The position numbers were made by a program, and so were the translations under genes. A DNA stretch of 10,571 nucleotides. It comes from a bacterium (GTDB lineage: Bacteria > AUK180 > JAQVHJ01). Where the stretch lies: the NCBI GenBank assembly GCA_028696285.1, contig JAQVHJ010000042.1, forward strand, positions 1 to 10,571, written 5' to 3'. Positions 1 through 7,852 of this stretch are shown here, in pieces (positions within the stretch are counted from its first letter, which is position 1; the number at the start of each line of letters is the position of its first letter). The notes below the pieces were generated by a model. That model searched no databases. It was not told the origin of the DNA and saw only the letters and a list, made by a program, of their open reading frames with translations.

Positions 1-2821
1 AAAGCGCTTGGTAATTTGTTACATTGCTTGAACCGAGGATAATGAATGAATTTGCCCCAACCGTTACACCTGCGTTAATGCTTCCGTTTGAACCTGTTGA
101 GTACACCGCCAGCTCCCATCCGGAAAGGTCAACAGGGGAAGCGGTATTATTGTACAGTTCAATCCATTCCGTTCCCTTGGCAACTACCTCGTTTATAACA
201 ACAGAACTTGCCGGGTAAACAGTCTTGGTCGGGGTTCCGGAACCTTCGTCTGTATTGTACCTTTCATTGTTATTACAGTTATATGTCCTAATCCTGTAAT
301 AGTACGTTGTCCCGTTTGTCAGGCCTGAATCAGAATAAGTTCCTGCAGTAAGTCCTGTTGCGATCAAATTCACTACTCCCGGTCCAAACCCCGTCTGGGT
401 AGATCTATATACAGAATAGTATAAATAAATCGGGTTCTCGGGGTCGGTGGCGGAGTCCCAGGAAAGGTTAAGGTCTCCGTCTGTTTCAGGGTCGGTGATG
501 ATGAGGTTTGCGTCGCCTGAGACAGTCCAGTCGGGGGCAGTTGCATCTGCGGTATTGCATGGAGCTGTTCCGGTTACGATATCGGAATCGTCTCTTGGTT
601 CAAGTCTATATTCCCCGAAATTGAATGTCATTACACCTGTAATGGAGTCTATCCAGTCATACAGTGCGGGGGTATAAGAGTATGCCAGGGTATTATCAAT
701 TTTCAATGTATTAGCTGAGAGATCTTTGACTTCCCAGACACCATTGCCGTTCATTGTCTGGGAGACCATGACATCTTGAAGTGTTACCAGTACACCCTCA
801 TACGCTTCGGGAGTTGCCCCGCAAGTTCCTCCGACATCGGGAACAGTCACAAGTGTTTCAAGAGGAGTTTGTCCTGAACCCAGGAGGACATACCCGCTGA
901 TATTTTTCAGTTCGGTTAAACCGTAATATTCATCAACTGTTGCTGTTATGCTTATTGAGTCTCCCTGCGCGGGATGATTAGTATTATTTCCGTATACATA
1001 GACCCCGTTCCATGCCCCGGAAGAATCCTGTATCCAGAAGTTTGTATAGCCTGGTCCTGTTGTATAAGAAGCTGTTACAATTGCGGATACAGTAACTTCT
1101 TCTGCATCTCTCGGAGACGGGTAGCATATATCGTGCGTAGCATCGCTCCCGGTCGGAGTTGTATTATTAAACTGAATAGAATAGATTGAATCGGTTCCTG
1201 AAGAGACCGGGATTCCATATACCTCATCTGAATTCAAGGTAATCAAACCGTTACAGTTTCCTGTTCCGATTCTGTAGTAATAAGTAACGCCATCTGTCAA
1301 GCCCGAGTCTGAAAAACCGATTGGGACAGTCGCAGTGACTATTATGGAGCTTGAGTTCGGGACAAAGCCTGTCTGGGTAGATCTATATACAGCATAATAA
1401 ACAAGGGAATTTTCATTATCGAATGCCTGGTCCCAATCAATGTCGAGAACACCGCCAATACCTGACGGAGCAGCAGTAATATTTGATATACCGGGGGTTG
1501 GCCAATCAGGAGCTGTAACATCTGTAACATCGCAATTGACCGAGTTTCTTTTTCCCGGGGTTCCGTAATCCCCGTCACCGTAGAACATCAGGGCAACAGC
1601 AAAGTTCGTTGAATCGGAAGGTGATGCATAGGCAATTCTTTCGTATGAATATCCGGGGTTATTTCCGAACCATGTATTTTCGTCATACTCAACCTTGTCT
1701 ATTTCCTTTTTAAACTGGCACAAAATTAAAGAATCAGAGGTATTCCCCAGGAAGAAACCAGTATAGGTCAGGTCGGGGGTATAACCTCCATTTGTTCCGG
1801 AATTCCCGTCATTTCCAAAGACAGTAAGGCCATAAGCAGGGAGATTAAATAAATCCTGTGCTAAAGTAGTCTTATTAGTTCCGTTATCACAGATCCAGAA
1901 ACCGTTTGAATAGTTTAAGTCCTGTGGGTTTGCCTGGTTATTATATATTTCAAAATATTCCCCGTTAGTATCGCTTACTTTTACCGGGTCCGGCATGAAC
2001 TCATTAATCAACAGGTCATTAAAACTTTTCAAAACCGGAACAGGGATGACATCATAATAATCGATGAATCCATCTGAAACCTCTCCCCAGGTATTTCCTG
2101 CAATATTTGTTATACAGTCCATAACATCGGAGCTTCCGCTAACATCCCAGCTATTGCCGGTTCCATCACTTCGCCCAGAGGTGATGCAGGTTCTGTAGGC
2201 ATTTCCGTTTCCGATAGTAGATCTTGCAATTCTCACTTCAATGGTATGGGAAGCTTGATTTACGCTTACCATATCATTTACTGTTGAAACATCTGTCCAT
2301 GAAGTATTCAGGATATCAATACCGTTTCCCCCGTTCCATATTTCTTTTGCATCACCTGTCAAGGTTGTTGTAGAAGCAAAGCTTGCATTTGCCAGGTCAA
2401 TAACCAGGAGATACTCCCACGCAGCATCCGTGTTTACCTGTGTATCACAACTTAAAGCCAGGAATGTATTCCCGCTTCCGCTTGCGAAATTAATATCAAA
2501 TGAAATCTGAATCCATGGATCGCCGTTCGTCCCCAATGACGGCATGGAACTCAATTCAATCATAAAATAGAGGTATGAACTGTCGCATGAGTATCGAACC
2601 TGTTCAATATCATAGAAATTTCCGTTATCAGTTCTGTAATCATTAAGTTCATCATTCCAAATCAATTCACCCATTGAAAAGGTATCGGAATTCGATGTCG
2701 GGTCAGGGATGACGACCCAATCAGTAATCCCCCCGTCCACAGTAATGGAAGTGGGTACTGAGAATGAAAGAACGGGAAGGAAGAGAATTAACATGGTAAT
2801 CAGGACTAAGCGGATCTTCAT
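1..2821 (-). CDS. Large secreted multidomain protein (surface-binding-like, lamin-tail, Fn3, OB-fold, Fn3, lamin-tail), C-terminus beyond window
   Basis: An open frame of 940 codons starts at the ATG at 2819-2821 and runs without a stop off the left edge, so the gene is partial. A GAGAGG ribosome site precedes the ATG. Residues 1-20 form a signal peptide (basic KIR, then a Leu/Ile/Val core), so the product is exported. Domains judged by eye: 22-250, a CBM9/DOMON-like beta domain opening VDGGITDW; 270-425, lamin-tail domain (LLINEFMPDP, EYFEIYNN); 430-535, fibronectin III-like (TAPDWPTP, YYAVYRSTQTGF, TYYYRIGTGNC); 548-751, OB-fold of the DUF5689/YhcR type (TNFWIQDSSGAWNGVYVYG, YEGVLVTLQDV); 755-864, second Fn3; 873 onward, second lamin-tail (VVINEVVAKGTEWIELYNN). 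Lamin-tail plus OB-fold is known from extracellular nucleases such as ExeM, but no catalytic domain is visible here, so nuclease activity is not claimed. The missing end may carry an enzyme or a sorting domain. Confidence 0.9.
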   Translation of the reverse strand, partial: MKIRLVLITMLILFLPVLSFSVPTSITVDGGITDWVVIPDPTSNSDTFSMGELIWNDELNDYRTDNGNFYDIEQVRYSCDSSYLYFMIELSSMPSLGTNGDPWIQISFDINFASGSGNTFLALSCDTQVNTDAAWEYLLVIDLANASFASTTTLTGDAKEIWNGGNGIDILNTSWTDVSTVNDMVSVNQASHTIEVRIARSTIGNGNAYRTCITSGRSDGTGNSWDVSGSSDVMDCITNIAGNTWGEVSDGFIDYYDVIPVPVLKSFNDLLINEFMPDPVKVSDTNGEYFEIYNNQANPQDLNYSNGFWICDNGTNKTTLAQDLFNLPAYGLTVFGNDGNSGTNGGYTPDLTYTGFFLGNTSDSLILCQFKKEIDKVEYDENTWFGNNPGYSYERIAYASPSDSTNFAVALMFYGDGDYGTPGKRNSVNCDVTDVTAPDWPTPGISNITAAPSGIGGVLDIDWDQAFDNENSLVYYAVYRSTQTGFVPNSSSIIVTATVPIGFSDSGLTDGVTYYYRIGTGNCNGLITLNSDEVYGIPVSSGTDSIYSIQFNNTTPTGSDATHDICYPSPRDAEEVTVSAIVTASYTTGPGYTNFWIQDSSGAWNGVYVYGNNTNHPAQGDSISITATVDEYYGLTELKNISGYVLLGSGQTPLETLVTVPDVGGTCGATPEAYEGVLVTLQDVMVSQTMNGNGVWEVKDLSANTLKIDNTLAYSYTPALYDWIDSITGVMTFNFGEYRLEPRDDSDIVTGTAPCNTADATAPDWTVSGDANLIITDPETDGDLNLSWDSATDPENPIYLYYSVYRSTQTGFGPGVVNLIATGLTAGTYSDSGLTNGTTYYYRIRTYNCNNNERYNTDEGSGTPTKTVYPASSVVINEVVAKGTEWIELYNNTASPVDLSGWELAVYSTGSNGSINAGVTVGANSFIILGSSNVTNYQAL

Positions 2822-2846
2822 AGTAAAACCTCTCTGTTAAAATATG

Positions 2847-2874
2847 TTAATATGATATATGAAATGAATGTCAT
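2847..2874 (-). promoter_or_regulatory. Weak candidate promoter for the large secreted protein
   Basis: On the minus strand ATGACA (2869-2874) lies 16 bases from TATTAA (2847-2852), in the 113-base gap between the PorV-like gene and the large gene. The -35 matches 5 of 6 bases, the -10 only 4 of 6. The large gene could equally be read through from the upstream barrel gene. I see no convincing terminator in the gap; AAAAGCACTTTT near 2889 is a very weak hairpin. Confidence 0.25.
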
Positions 2875-2934
2875 GATAAGTAAATGTAAAAGTGCTTTTT
2901 AAGAAAAGTAAAATTTATTTAATGAGATTCCCGA

Positions 2935-3858
2935 TTAAAACTCGAATGAAACGGAGAATCTATGAACATCGTTGATCTCTTTCATTTTTCCAAAAGCATA
3001 ATCGAATCCGAAAATATTATTCTTCAGCGGGTAATGGAAACCGAGGCCTGCGGTAATATCTTCAATATCATACCCTGCTGCCTTATATCCAACCCGGAAG
3101 AAGAGCATCTTCTTAAATCCGTATTCAATGCCGAGGTTTGCTCTGAAATCATTATCAGTAGGTTTAGACAGGTCAATAGCTCCAAGGACAGAATGCGAAT
3201 CATTCTCGAAGATCATATAAGAGAAACCGAAGAGGTAATTAGTCGGGAGAGGATCACCTTCTTCAATAAATTTCATCTCACCGCCGAGGTTCAGGATAGA
3301 GAATCCCAACTTGAACGGATTACCCGAAATCTCCATTTTATATAGGACGCCAAGATCAAATGCCTGGGTAGAAGCGCTTTCTGATTCAATCTTACTCTGA
3401 ATCTGCTTAATATTAATACCGAGGCCGAAACCCTTGATCAATTCCTTTGAATAGGAGAGAGTTATTGCGGTATCGGTTGGAGTAAAACTTCCTGTCGGGT
3501 TTCCGTAGTTGTCATAACCGTCAATGCTTCCGTAGTTTAAAGAAGTCCAATTAAATCCGAGTGTTCCGAAATTAAACGGGTATGCAAAACTTACCGCGTT
3601 GAAGCTTGTATCGGCAAGCCAGTTTGTTCTAATAAAAGCTACCTGCCCTTTCTCAATAAATGAAAGTCCTGCGGGATTCCACTGAATAGCATTATAGTCA
3701 TCAGCAATACCGACAAAGCAATCACCTAAACCTGCGGGTCTGGCTCCTATATCAATTTTCAGGAATGCTGCTCCTGTAGTTCCGACATCATCACTTGCAA
3801 AAATATTTACAGAGAGCATGACTAATAATGCTGCCAAAATGATAATAGACTTTCTCAT
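2935..3858 (-). CDS. PorV/PorQ family outer-membrane beta-barrel protein
   Basis: 307 residues with an ATG at 3856-3858, preceded by AAGGAGG seven bases upstream. Residues 1-21 are a signal peptide (MRKS, hydrophobic core, FAS cleavage region). Residues 29-67 carry the family hallmark (FLKIDIGARPAGLGDCFVG, then NAIQWNPAGL). The rest alternates polar and hydrophobic residues in beta strands with Gly/Asn turns, and the chain ends in Phe (SVSFEF), as outer-membrane barrels do. In T9SS bacteria PorV shuttles cargo at the outer membrane, while wider family members (UPF0164-like) have no firm function, so a T9SS role is inferred from the sorting-domain protein nearby. It has its own strong promoter despite lying in the same direction as the upstream genes. 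Its C-terminal half resembles the barrel of the adjacent fusion protein (VGYKAAGYDIED against AGDKIVGYDLNE; HRFSVSFEF against HRFAFSLKF), so the two are paralogues. Confidence 0.9.
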   Translation of the reverse strand: MRKSIIILAALLVMLSVNIFASDDVGTTGAAFLKIDIGARPAGLGDCFVGIADDYNAIQWNPAGLSFIEKGQVAFIRTNWLADTSFNAVSFAYPFNFGTLGFNWTSLNYGSIDGYDNYGNPTGSFTPTDTAITLSYSKELIKGFGLGINIKQIQSKIESESASTQAFDLGVLYKMEISGNPFKLGFSILNLGGEMKFIEEGDPLPTNYLFGFSYMIFENDSHSVLGAIDLSKPTDNDFRANLGIEYGFKKMLFFRVGYKAAGYDIEDITAGLGFHYPLKNNIFGFDYAFGKMKEINDVHRFSVSFEF

Positions 3859-3895
3859 GAGAAAACCTCCTTAATTTTCAATTACTATAATTAAA

Positions 3896-3924
3896 ATTAT
3901 AACATATAAAAAGCAAAAAGTCAA
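3896..3924 (-). promoter_or_regulatory. Strong sigma-70-type promoter of the PorV-like gene
   Basis: On the minus strand TTGACT (3919-3924), a 17-base spacer and TATAAT (3896-3901), with TG one base upstream of the -10 (extended -10). Transcription would start near 3889, leaving a leader of about 30 bases to the ATG at 3858. The same -35, spacing and extended -10 recur at the fabF promoter. Confidence 0.8.
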
Positions 3925-3947
3925 TAACAAAATTTTTCGATTCTGTT

Positions 3948-5831
3948 CTAATGAGAAATCCATGCATCGAAACCTTGAGATGCGAGATCCGCTTTTATCT
4001 GATTAGCAGTTGCGCTGTCATAAGAACCGACTTTTACTCTATAATATGTCCCTTTCCCCTGGACATCCACCTGAACATATTCCGCGGAATATCCGTGCTG
4101 TTTCAATTGACTTATCTCTCTCTCCGCCGCTACAACTGTTTTGTGAGAACCGACATATACTGTATATTCGCCGCCGCTTGATTCCGGCATGGGTGTTTCG
4201 TACGACGGTGCAGGTTCCTCATAATAAGTCGGGGTTGGGGGGTAGTACGGAGTAGGTTCTGAGTATGATGATCCCTGGTTTCCCGTAAGAAGTATTATCT
4301 CAACTCTCCTGTTTCTGAATCTTCCTTCTTCCGTATCATTACTTGCAATCGGTTTTGATTCCCCAAACCCATATGCAGTAATAAGGTGTGAAGGAATACC
4401 TGCCTTTTGAATCAGGTAGTTTCTTACAGATTCGGCGCGTTGCTGTGAGAGGGTCTGATTTGAAGTTTCCGGTCCGATTGAATCTGTATGCCCTTCAATC
4501 CTGATCTGAACATCCGGATACGACTGAATAATTGCAGCTGCTCTGTCAAGAGACTGGTATGCAGAACTTGGAATGGTTGCAGACCCTGAAGCAAAATTAA
4601 TACCGACAAGGTTTAGAACAAGGCCTCGGGATTCTTCCCTGATTTCAAGGTTTTTATCTTCTGCAGCGTTTTTCATTGCATCTTCAAGTTTCTTCCTTTC
4701 CTCTTCAAGAAGTTTCTGCTGAGCGGCAAGGAGTTCTGTCTGTTTCTGCTGGTCTGCAAGAGCCTGAAGGCGTCTGGCCTCTTCTTCTGCTTTGCGTCTT
4801 GCTTCTTCTTCTGCCATAGCCTGTCTTTCTGCGTCCATCTGCTGTTTCAATGCATCGAGTTCAGTAGTGTCAACCTTAACTTCTCTTGGTTTCCCGAATT
4901 TAAGGGAGAAAGCAAATCTGTGTGTAGCCCCGAGTTCCGGGCGTGTAGAGTAGCAGTAATCCAGGGACATATCTTCAGAGAGTCCCAAGCCAAAACCGAA
5001 TGTTGCTTCGTTCAGATCGTATCCGACAATCTTGTCTCCCGCTCTAATATAAAGAAAATCATAAAAATTAAATTCAGTTCCGAGATTCATCTGGAATCTC
5101 CCGTCCTGGGGAATATTATTATCCCATGCAAAAGTCCAGATGAGTTCTTCCGTGTCAATTGCCTTAATAAACCAGCCAATCTTATAAGTAGTTGCCAGTT
5201 TAGTATTTTCTTCAATAAACTGGACAGGCTGGGAAAGGGGTATATTCATGATGGATACTCCGAAACCTAATCTTGAGAAGGTCGGAGGGATATAAATAGT
5301 TCCAATATCGGTTGTAACTATCTTCCCGTATCTTCCTGCTAGAGATTCTTCAACATACTTAATTCCGAACCCGAAGAAGAGTCCCGGCCCGTACATACCG
5401 CCAAATGAGAAGAAAGTTGCGGAAGATTTATTATTAAATGTTCCAAGAACGCTCCCTGATACATCTGTTTTATCCTGTTCACCTGTATCGGATTGGATTA
5501 CGCCGAAGGATAGAGTGAAGATATCCCCGAAGTTCTTTGCCAAGCCGAAGTAATCCATTTTAATTTCAGGTGTAATGAAGTAGTATGAACCTAAGGTAAA
5601 TTCACTTTTATTTAAGCGTCCCAATGCTGCGGGATTATAGAATATCCCCGCGCTTAGGCTGTCACCGAAGGCAACAGAAGCTTCTCCCATAGCAAATCCC
5701 CGCGGGTCAAGGGAGACCTTTAAAAAAGATGCCATGGGGAATAGACCGGCATTCTCAGCACTTTCAGCAGCAAATACTGACAGAGCTAAAATTAAAATGA
5801 ATATTATTACCAGTATTTTTTTATTCTTCAT
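3948..5831 (-). CDS. Four-part envelope fusion: PorV-like barrel, coiled coil, OmpA-like domain, SPOR domain
   Basis: 627 residues, ATG at 5829-5831 with GGAGG six bases upstream, TAG stop. Residues 1-22 are a signal peptide. Residues 24-313 are a PorV/PorQ-like beta barrel (FLKVSLDPRGFAMGEASVAF, then NPAALGRL; ending HRFAFSLKFG). Residues 320-400 are a charged, Ala/Glu/Lys/Gln-rich coiled coil. Residues 401-515 are an OmpA-like peptidoglycan-binding domain (INFASGSATI, IRIEGHTDSIG, LSQQRAESV, FRNRRVEIIL). Asp450 and Arg465 are spaced 15 apart like the diaminopimelate-binding Asp271/Arg286 of Acinetobacter OmpA. Residues 516-553 are a Pro/Tyr/Ser linker. Residues 554-627 are a SPOR domain (GEYTVYVGSHK, YYRVKVGSYD), a family that binds denuded glycan strands. 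The protein should sit in the outer membrane with a periplasmic tail holding the cell wall at two points. It is the third gene of the rpe-led transcription unit; its ribosome site begins right at the previous stop, suggesting translational coupling. Confidence 0.92.
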   Translation of the reverse strand: MKNKKILVIIFILILALSVFAAESAENAGLFPMASFLKVSLDPRGFAMGEASVAFGDSLSAGIFYNPAALGRLNKSEFTLGSYYFITPEIKMDYFGLAKNFGDIFTLSFGVIQSDTGEQDKTDVSGSVLGTFNNKSSATFFSFGGMYGPGLFFGFGIKYVEESLAGRYGKIVTTDIGTIYIPPTFSRLGFGVSIMNIPLSQPVQFIEENTKLATTYKIGWFIKAIDTEELIWTFAWDNNIPQDGRFQMNLGTEFNFYDFLYIRAGDKIVGYDLNEATFGFGLGLSEDMSLDYCYSTRPELGATHRFAFSLKFGKPREVKVDTTELDALKQQMDAERQAMAEEEARRKAEEEARRLQALADQQKQTELLAAQQKLLEEERKKLEDAMKNAAEDKNLEIREESRGLVLNLVGINFASGSATIPSSAYQSLDRAAAIIQSYPDVQIRIEGHTDSIGPETSNQTLSQQRAESVRNYLIQKAGIPSHLITAYGFGESKPIASNDTEEGRFRNRRVEIILLTGNQGSSYSEPTPYYPPTPTYYEEPAPSYETPMPESSGGEYTVYVGSHKTVVAAEREISQLKQHGYSAEYVQVDVQGKGTYYRVKVGSYDSATANQIKADLASQGFDAWISH

Positions 5832-5843
5832 TATTTCCTCCGG

Positions 5844-6803
5844 TTATCTTAAGATGGTCATTTTTTTAATTTTAGTTTTACTTCCATCTGTTGCCATTAT
5901 CATGAATGTTCCGCTCTGTACTTCCTTCCCCTTGTCATTTGTTCCGTCCCAGCTGTAGATATACTGCCCCGGTTCCAGTGTTTCATCTTCAAGGAGAATT
6001 TTTATCAATGCCCCGTTTATATCATAAATCTTCAACTTGATTTTTGCGGTTTCACTGATTGACAGCTTAATTTTAGTGACGGGATATTCTGAGGGGAGAT
6101 ATGGGTTGGGGTAATTCTGTGAAAGTTCAAATTTATCGCCTATTAATGTTGAGAGGTTATCACCTCCGGGTGTCATCTGGTCTTTTGTAACCGGAGCCCA
6201 GTCCATTGAAGAATCGGTGTCAGTTCCGCTGATTCTTCTGAATCCGCTCCCTTCTGCATATTTCACAAACGGATCAAAATAAATATTCTCTTCTTCCTGA
6301 TCTTCCGTGGGGAACCTGATCCATTCCCCTGCATTTTCAATTGTGTTCACATCAGAATCGTAATAGGATGAATTGGAAAGCTGATATATTACCGCATCGA
6401 CAATTGTATCGGAATTATTAAAGATTACCAATGTTTCAAATTCAATTGGGAGGTCATCTTCAGTTGAAATGACATATAAATCCCAATACCCGGGATTATT
6501 ATCATTAATAGTTGAGTCAGAAAGGCCGTTAGTAAAATGAATCACGGCTCTCTCATTAACACCGAGAGTAATACCGGGGAAATCAAATCTTCTCGTTTCC
6601 GGTATGCCGTCTGGGTCAAGATCACCCAATGCCCAACCTGTAAGGTCCTGGGCTAATGTACCGGTATTTTGAATTTCAACCCAGTCATACGGGAACCCGC
6701 CCCCGCCCGAAGGAGCGACTTCTGTGATGATTATATCTGAATACACCAAGGGTGTCGAGAGAATCAAACTGATGAATATTAACATAGAAAATAGCCTGCG
6801 CAT
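5844..6803 (-). CDS. Secreted lamin-tail protein with T9SS type A-like C-terminal sorting domain
   Basis: 319 residues, ATG at 6801-6803 with AGGAGG upstream that starts just after the rpe stop. Residues 1-22 are a signal peptide. Residues 23-215 form a lamin-tail domain: it opens DIIITEVAPSGGGG, continues DWVEIQNTG and LTGWALGD, and closes TPGGDN. Residues 225-319 match a T9SS type A/FlgD-Ig-like C-terminal domain: FELSQNYPNPY, IKLKIYDINGALI, YIYSWDGTNDKGKEVQSGTF, and a basic end KIKKMTILR. In known T9SS cargo this region directs export across the outer membrane and is then removed. No catalytic motif is visible, so it is probably structural or adhesive. It sits 12 bases after rpe and 12 bases before the barrel/OmpA/SPOR gene. 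The C-terminal domain could also be a generic Ig-like fold, because such domains occur in phyla without a proven T9SS. Confidence 0.88.
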   Translation of the reverse strand: MRRLFSMLIFISLILSTPLVYSDIIITEVAPSGGGGFPYDWVEIQNTGTLAQDLTGWALGDLDPDGIPETRRFDFPGITLGVNERAVIHFTNGLSDSTINDNNPGYWDLYVISTEDDLPIEFETLVIFNNSDTIVDAVIYQLSNSSYYDSDVNTIENAGEWIRFPTEDQEEENIYFDPFVKYAEGSGFRRISGTDTDSSMDWAPVTKDQMTPGGDNLSTLIGDKFELSQNYPNPYLPSEYPVTKIKLSISETAKIKLKIYDINGALIKILLEDETLEPGQYIYSWDGTNDKGKEVQSGTFMIMATDGSKTKIKKMTILR

Positions 6804-6815
6804 AATTGCCTCCTA

Positions 6816-7481
6816 TTAAAATCGTTCAGAGATATCAATAAATTTTTTTAAGGTTTCAGGGATATCAGGGGAATTGAAGATTGCAGAACCGACAACTGCG
6901 ATATCTACACCTGTTTCAAATAACTCTTCTATATTTTTCAAGTTAACCCCGCCATCGAGGGATATCCGGATATTGTCAAGATTTCTGTCTTCAAGAATCT
7001 GAACCAGTTCTTCAATCTTCTGAAATGTTCGGGGTATGAATTCCTGCCCGCCAAACCCGGGGTTGACACTCATTAGCAGAACTTCGTCAAGAAGATGAAT
7101 TACATCGGATAATACAGTTACAGGCGTTCCGGGATTTAACGCTATGCCAACCTTCTTATTTGATGATTTAATCTTCATAACTGCACTGTGAAGATGCGTA
7201 ACTGCTTCCTGGTGAAATACTATCCCGTCACTGCCTGCATTGATATAATCTTCAAAATACTTTTCAGGGTTTACTATCATGAGATGTGAAATAAATTCAA
7301 GATTTTCCTTGAACGGCTTCAACTGTTTAATGAAGCCGGGACCAAACGTCAGGTTGGGTACGAAAACCCCATCCATTATATCTAAGTGGATTGATTTGAT
7401 CTTATGCGAATTTAAGGTTTTTAAAACCTCGTTGATCTTTAAAAAATCAGCATTTAAAATGGAAGGCGAAATCTCTTTCAA
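6816..7481 (-). CDS. rpe: Ribulose-phosphate 3-epimerase
   Basis: 221 residues, the usual length for the family. It interconverts ribulose 5-phosphate and xylulose 5-phosphate in the cytoplasmic pentose phosphate pathway on a TIM barrel. The motifs appear in order: SPSILNADF (5-13), IHLDIMDGVFVPNLTFGP (31-48), SHLMI (65-69), GIALNPGTP (112-120), LLMSVNPGFGGQEFIP (135-150), SLDGGVN (174-180), VVGSAIF (196-202). The metal ligands His32, Asp34, His66 and Asp176 and the acid/base residues Asp34 and Asp176 are all present. Ser65 replaces the Asp often found two residues before Leu-Met; it is not a ligand. The start codon is TTG at 7479-7481, chosen because AAGGAG lies six bases upstream and the N-terminus then aligns with the family. 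It is the first gene of the unit that continues into the envelope genes. The related allulose-6-phosphate epimerase cannot be fully excluded. Confidence 0.95.
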   Translation of the reverse strand: MKEISPSILNADFLKINEVLKTLNSHKIKSIHLDIMDGVFVPNLTFGPGFIKQLKPFKENLEFISHLMIVNPEKYFEDYINAGSDGIVFHQEAVTHLHSAVMKIKSSNKKVGIALNPGTPVTVLSDVIHLLDEVLLMSVNPGFGGQEFIPRTFQKIEELVQILEDRNLDNIRISLDGGVNLKNIEELFETGVDIAVVGSAIFNSPDIPETLKKFIDISERF

Positions 7482-7487
7482 ACGGAT

Positions 7488-7493
7488 CTCCTT
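7488..7493 (-). promoter_or_regulatory. Ribosome binding site fixing the TTG start of rpe
   Basis: On the minus strand AAGGAG lies six bases before TTG at 7481. No ATG in frame gives a better N-terminus, so the strong site decides the start. Confidence 0.75.
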
Positions 7494-7507
7494 ATATCTA
7501 TTAGTTA

Positions 7508-7536
7508 ATTTTACAATATTTTACAGGGTTTGTCAA
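7508..7536 (-). promoter_or_regulatory. Sigma-70-type promoter of the rpe-lamin tail-OmpA fusion unit
   Basis: On the minus strand TTGACA (7531-7536, perfect consensus), a 17-base spacer and TAAAAT (7508-7513, 5 of 6). Predicted start near 7501, giving a leader of about 20 bases that contains only the ribosome site. No other promoter is visible in the two 12-base gaps downstream, so the next two genes probably depend on it. Confidence 0.75.
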
Positions 7537-7650
7537 GAAAAAAAGAGTTCAGGAGTTTCCCCATTTTTTTATTAAATTTATTTTAATTAATCAACAAATG
7601 GTATATTGATTTACAATAGATTTTTTTAATGAATTTATTCTGAATATGTT

Positions 7651-7805
7651 GGTAGCCCGTGGTTTTAACCACGGTTTATATAAAGAAAATGTAACGGGAA
7701 TTTATTCCTGATATGGATTCCATAGTCCGATTAATCGGACTGAAACACGAGCTGAAGCCCATATGATTTGTTTCCGGCAACACCCAGGTTAAAACCTGGG
7801 CCTAC
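7651..7805. repeat. REP/BIME-like palindrome cluster
   Basis: Three palindromes lie within 155 bases: 7657-7674 (CCGTGG, TTTTAA, CCACGG), 7724-7741 (AGTCCGATTAATCGGACT, perfect, 18 bases) and 7783-7800 (CCCAGG, TTAAAA, CCTGGG). The outer edges are inverted relatives: GGTAGCCC at the left and GGGCCTAC at the right. A GACTGAAACACGAGCTGAAG stretch follows the middle palindrome. This pattern resembles bacterial interspersed palindromic elements mobilised by REP-associated (RAYT/IS200-like) transposases. No transposase lies in the window, so this would be a non-autonomous copy. Confidence 0.65.
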
Positions 7806-7852
7806 ATACATAAGAATAATAAATTGTTTAAATATTTAAGACACCCAGGTAG

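Noticed and set aside
2962..3345. 127-codon plus-strand open frame
   Set aside because: It lies entirely antisense to the well-supported PorV-like gene and has no family signature.
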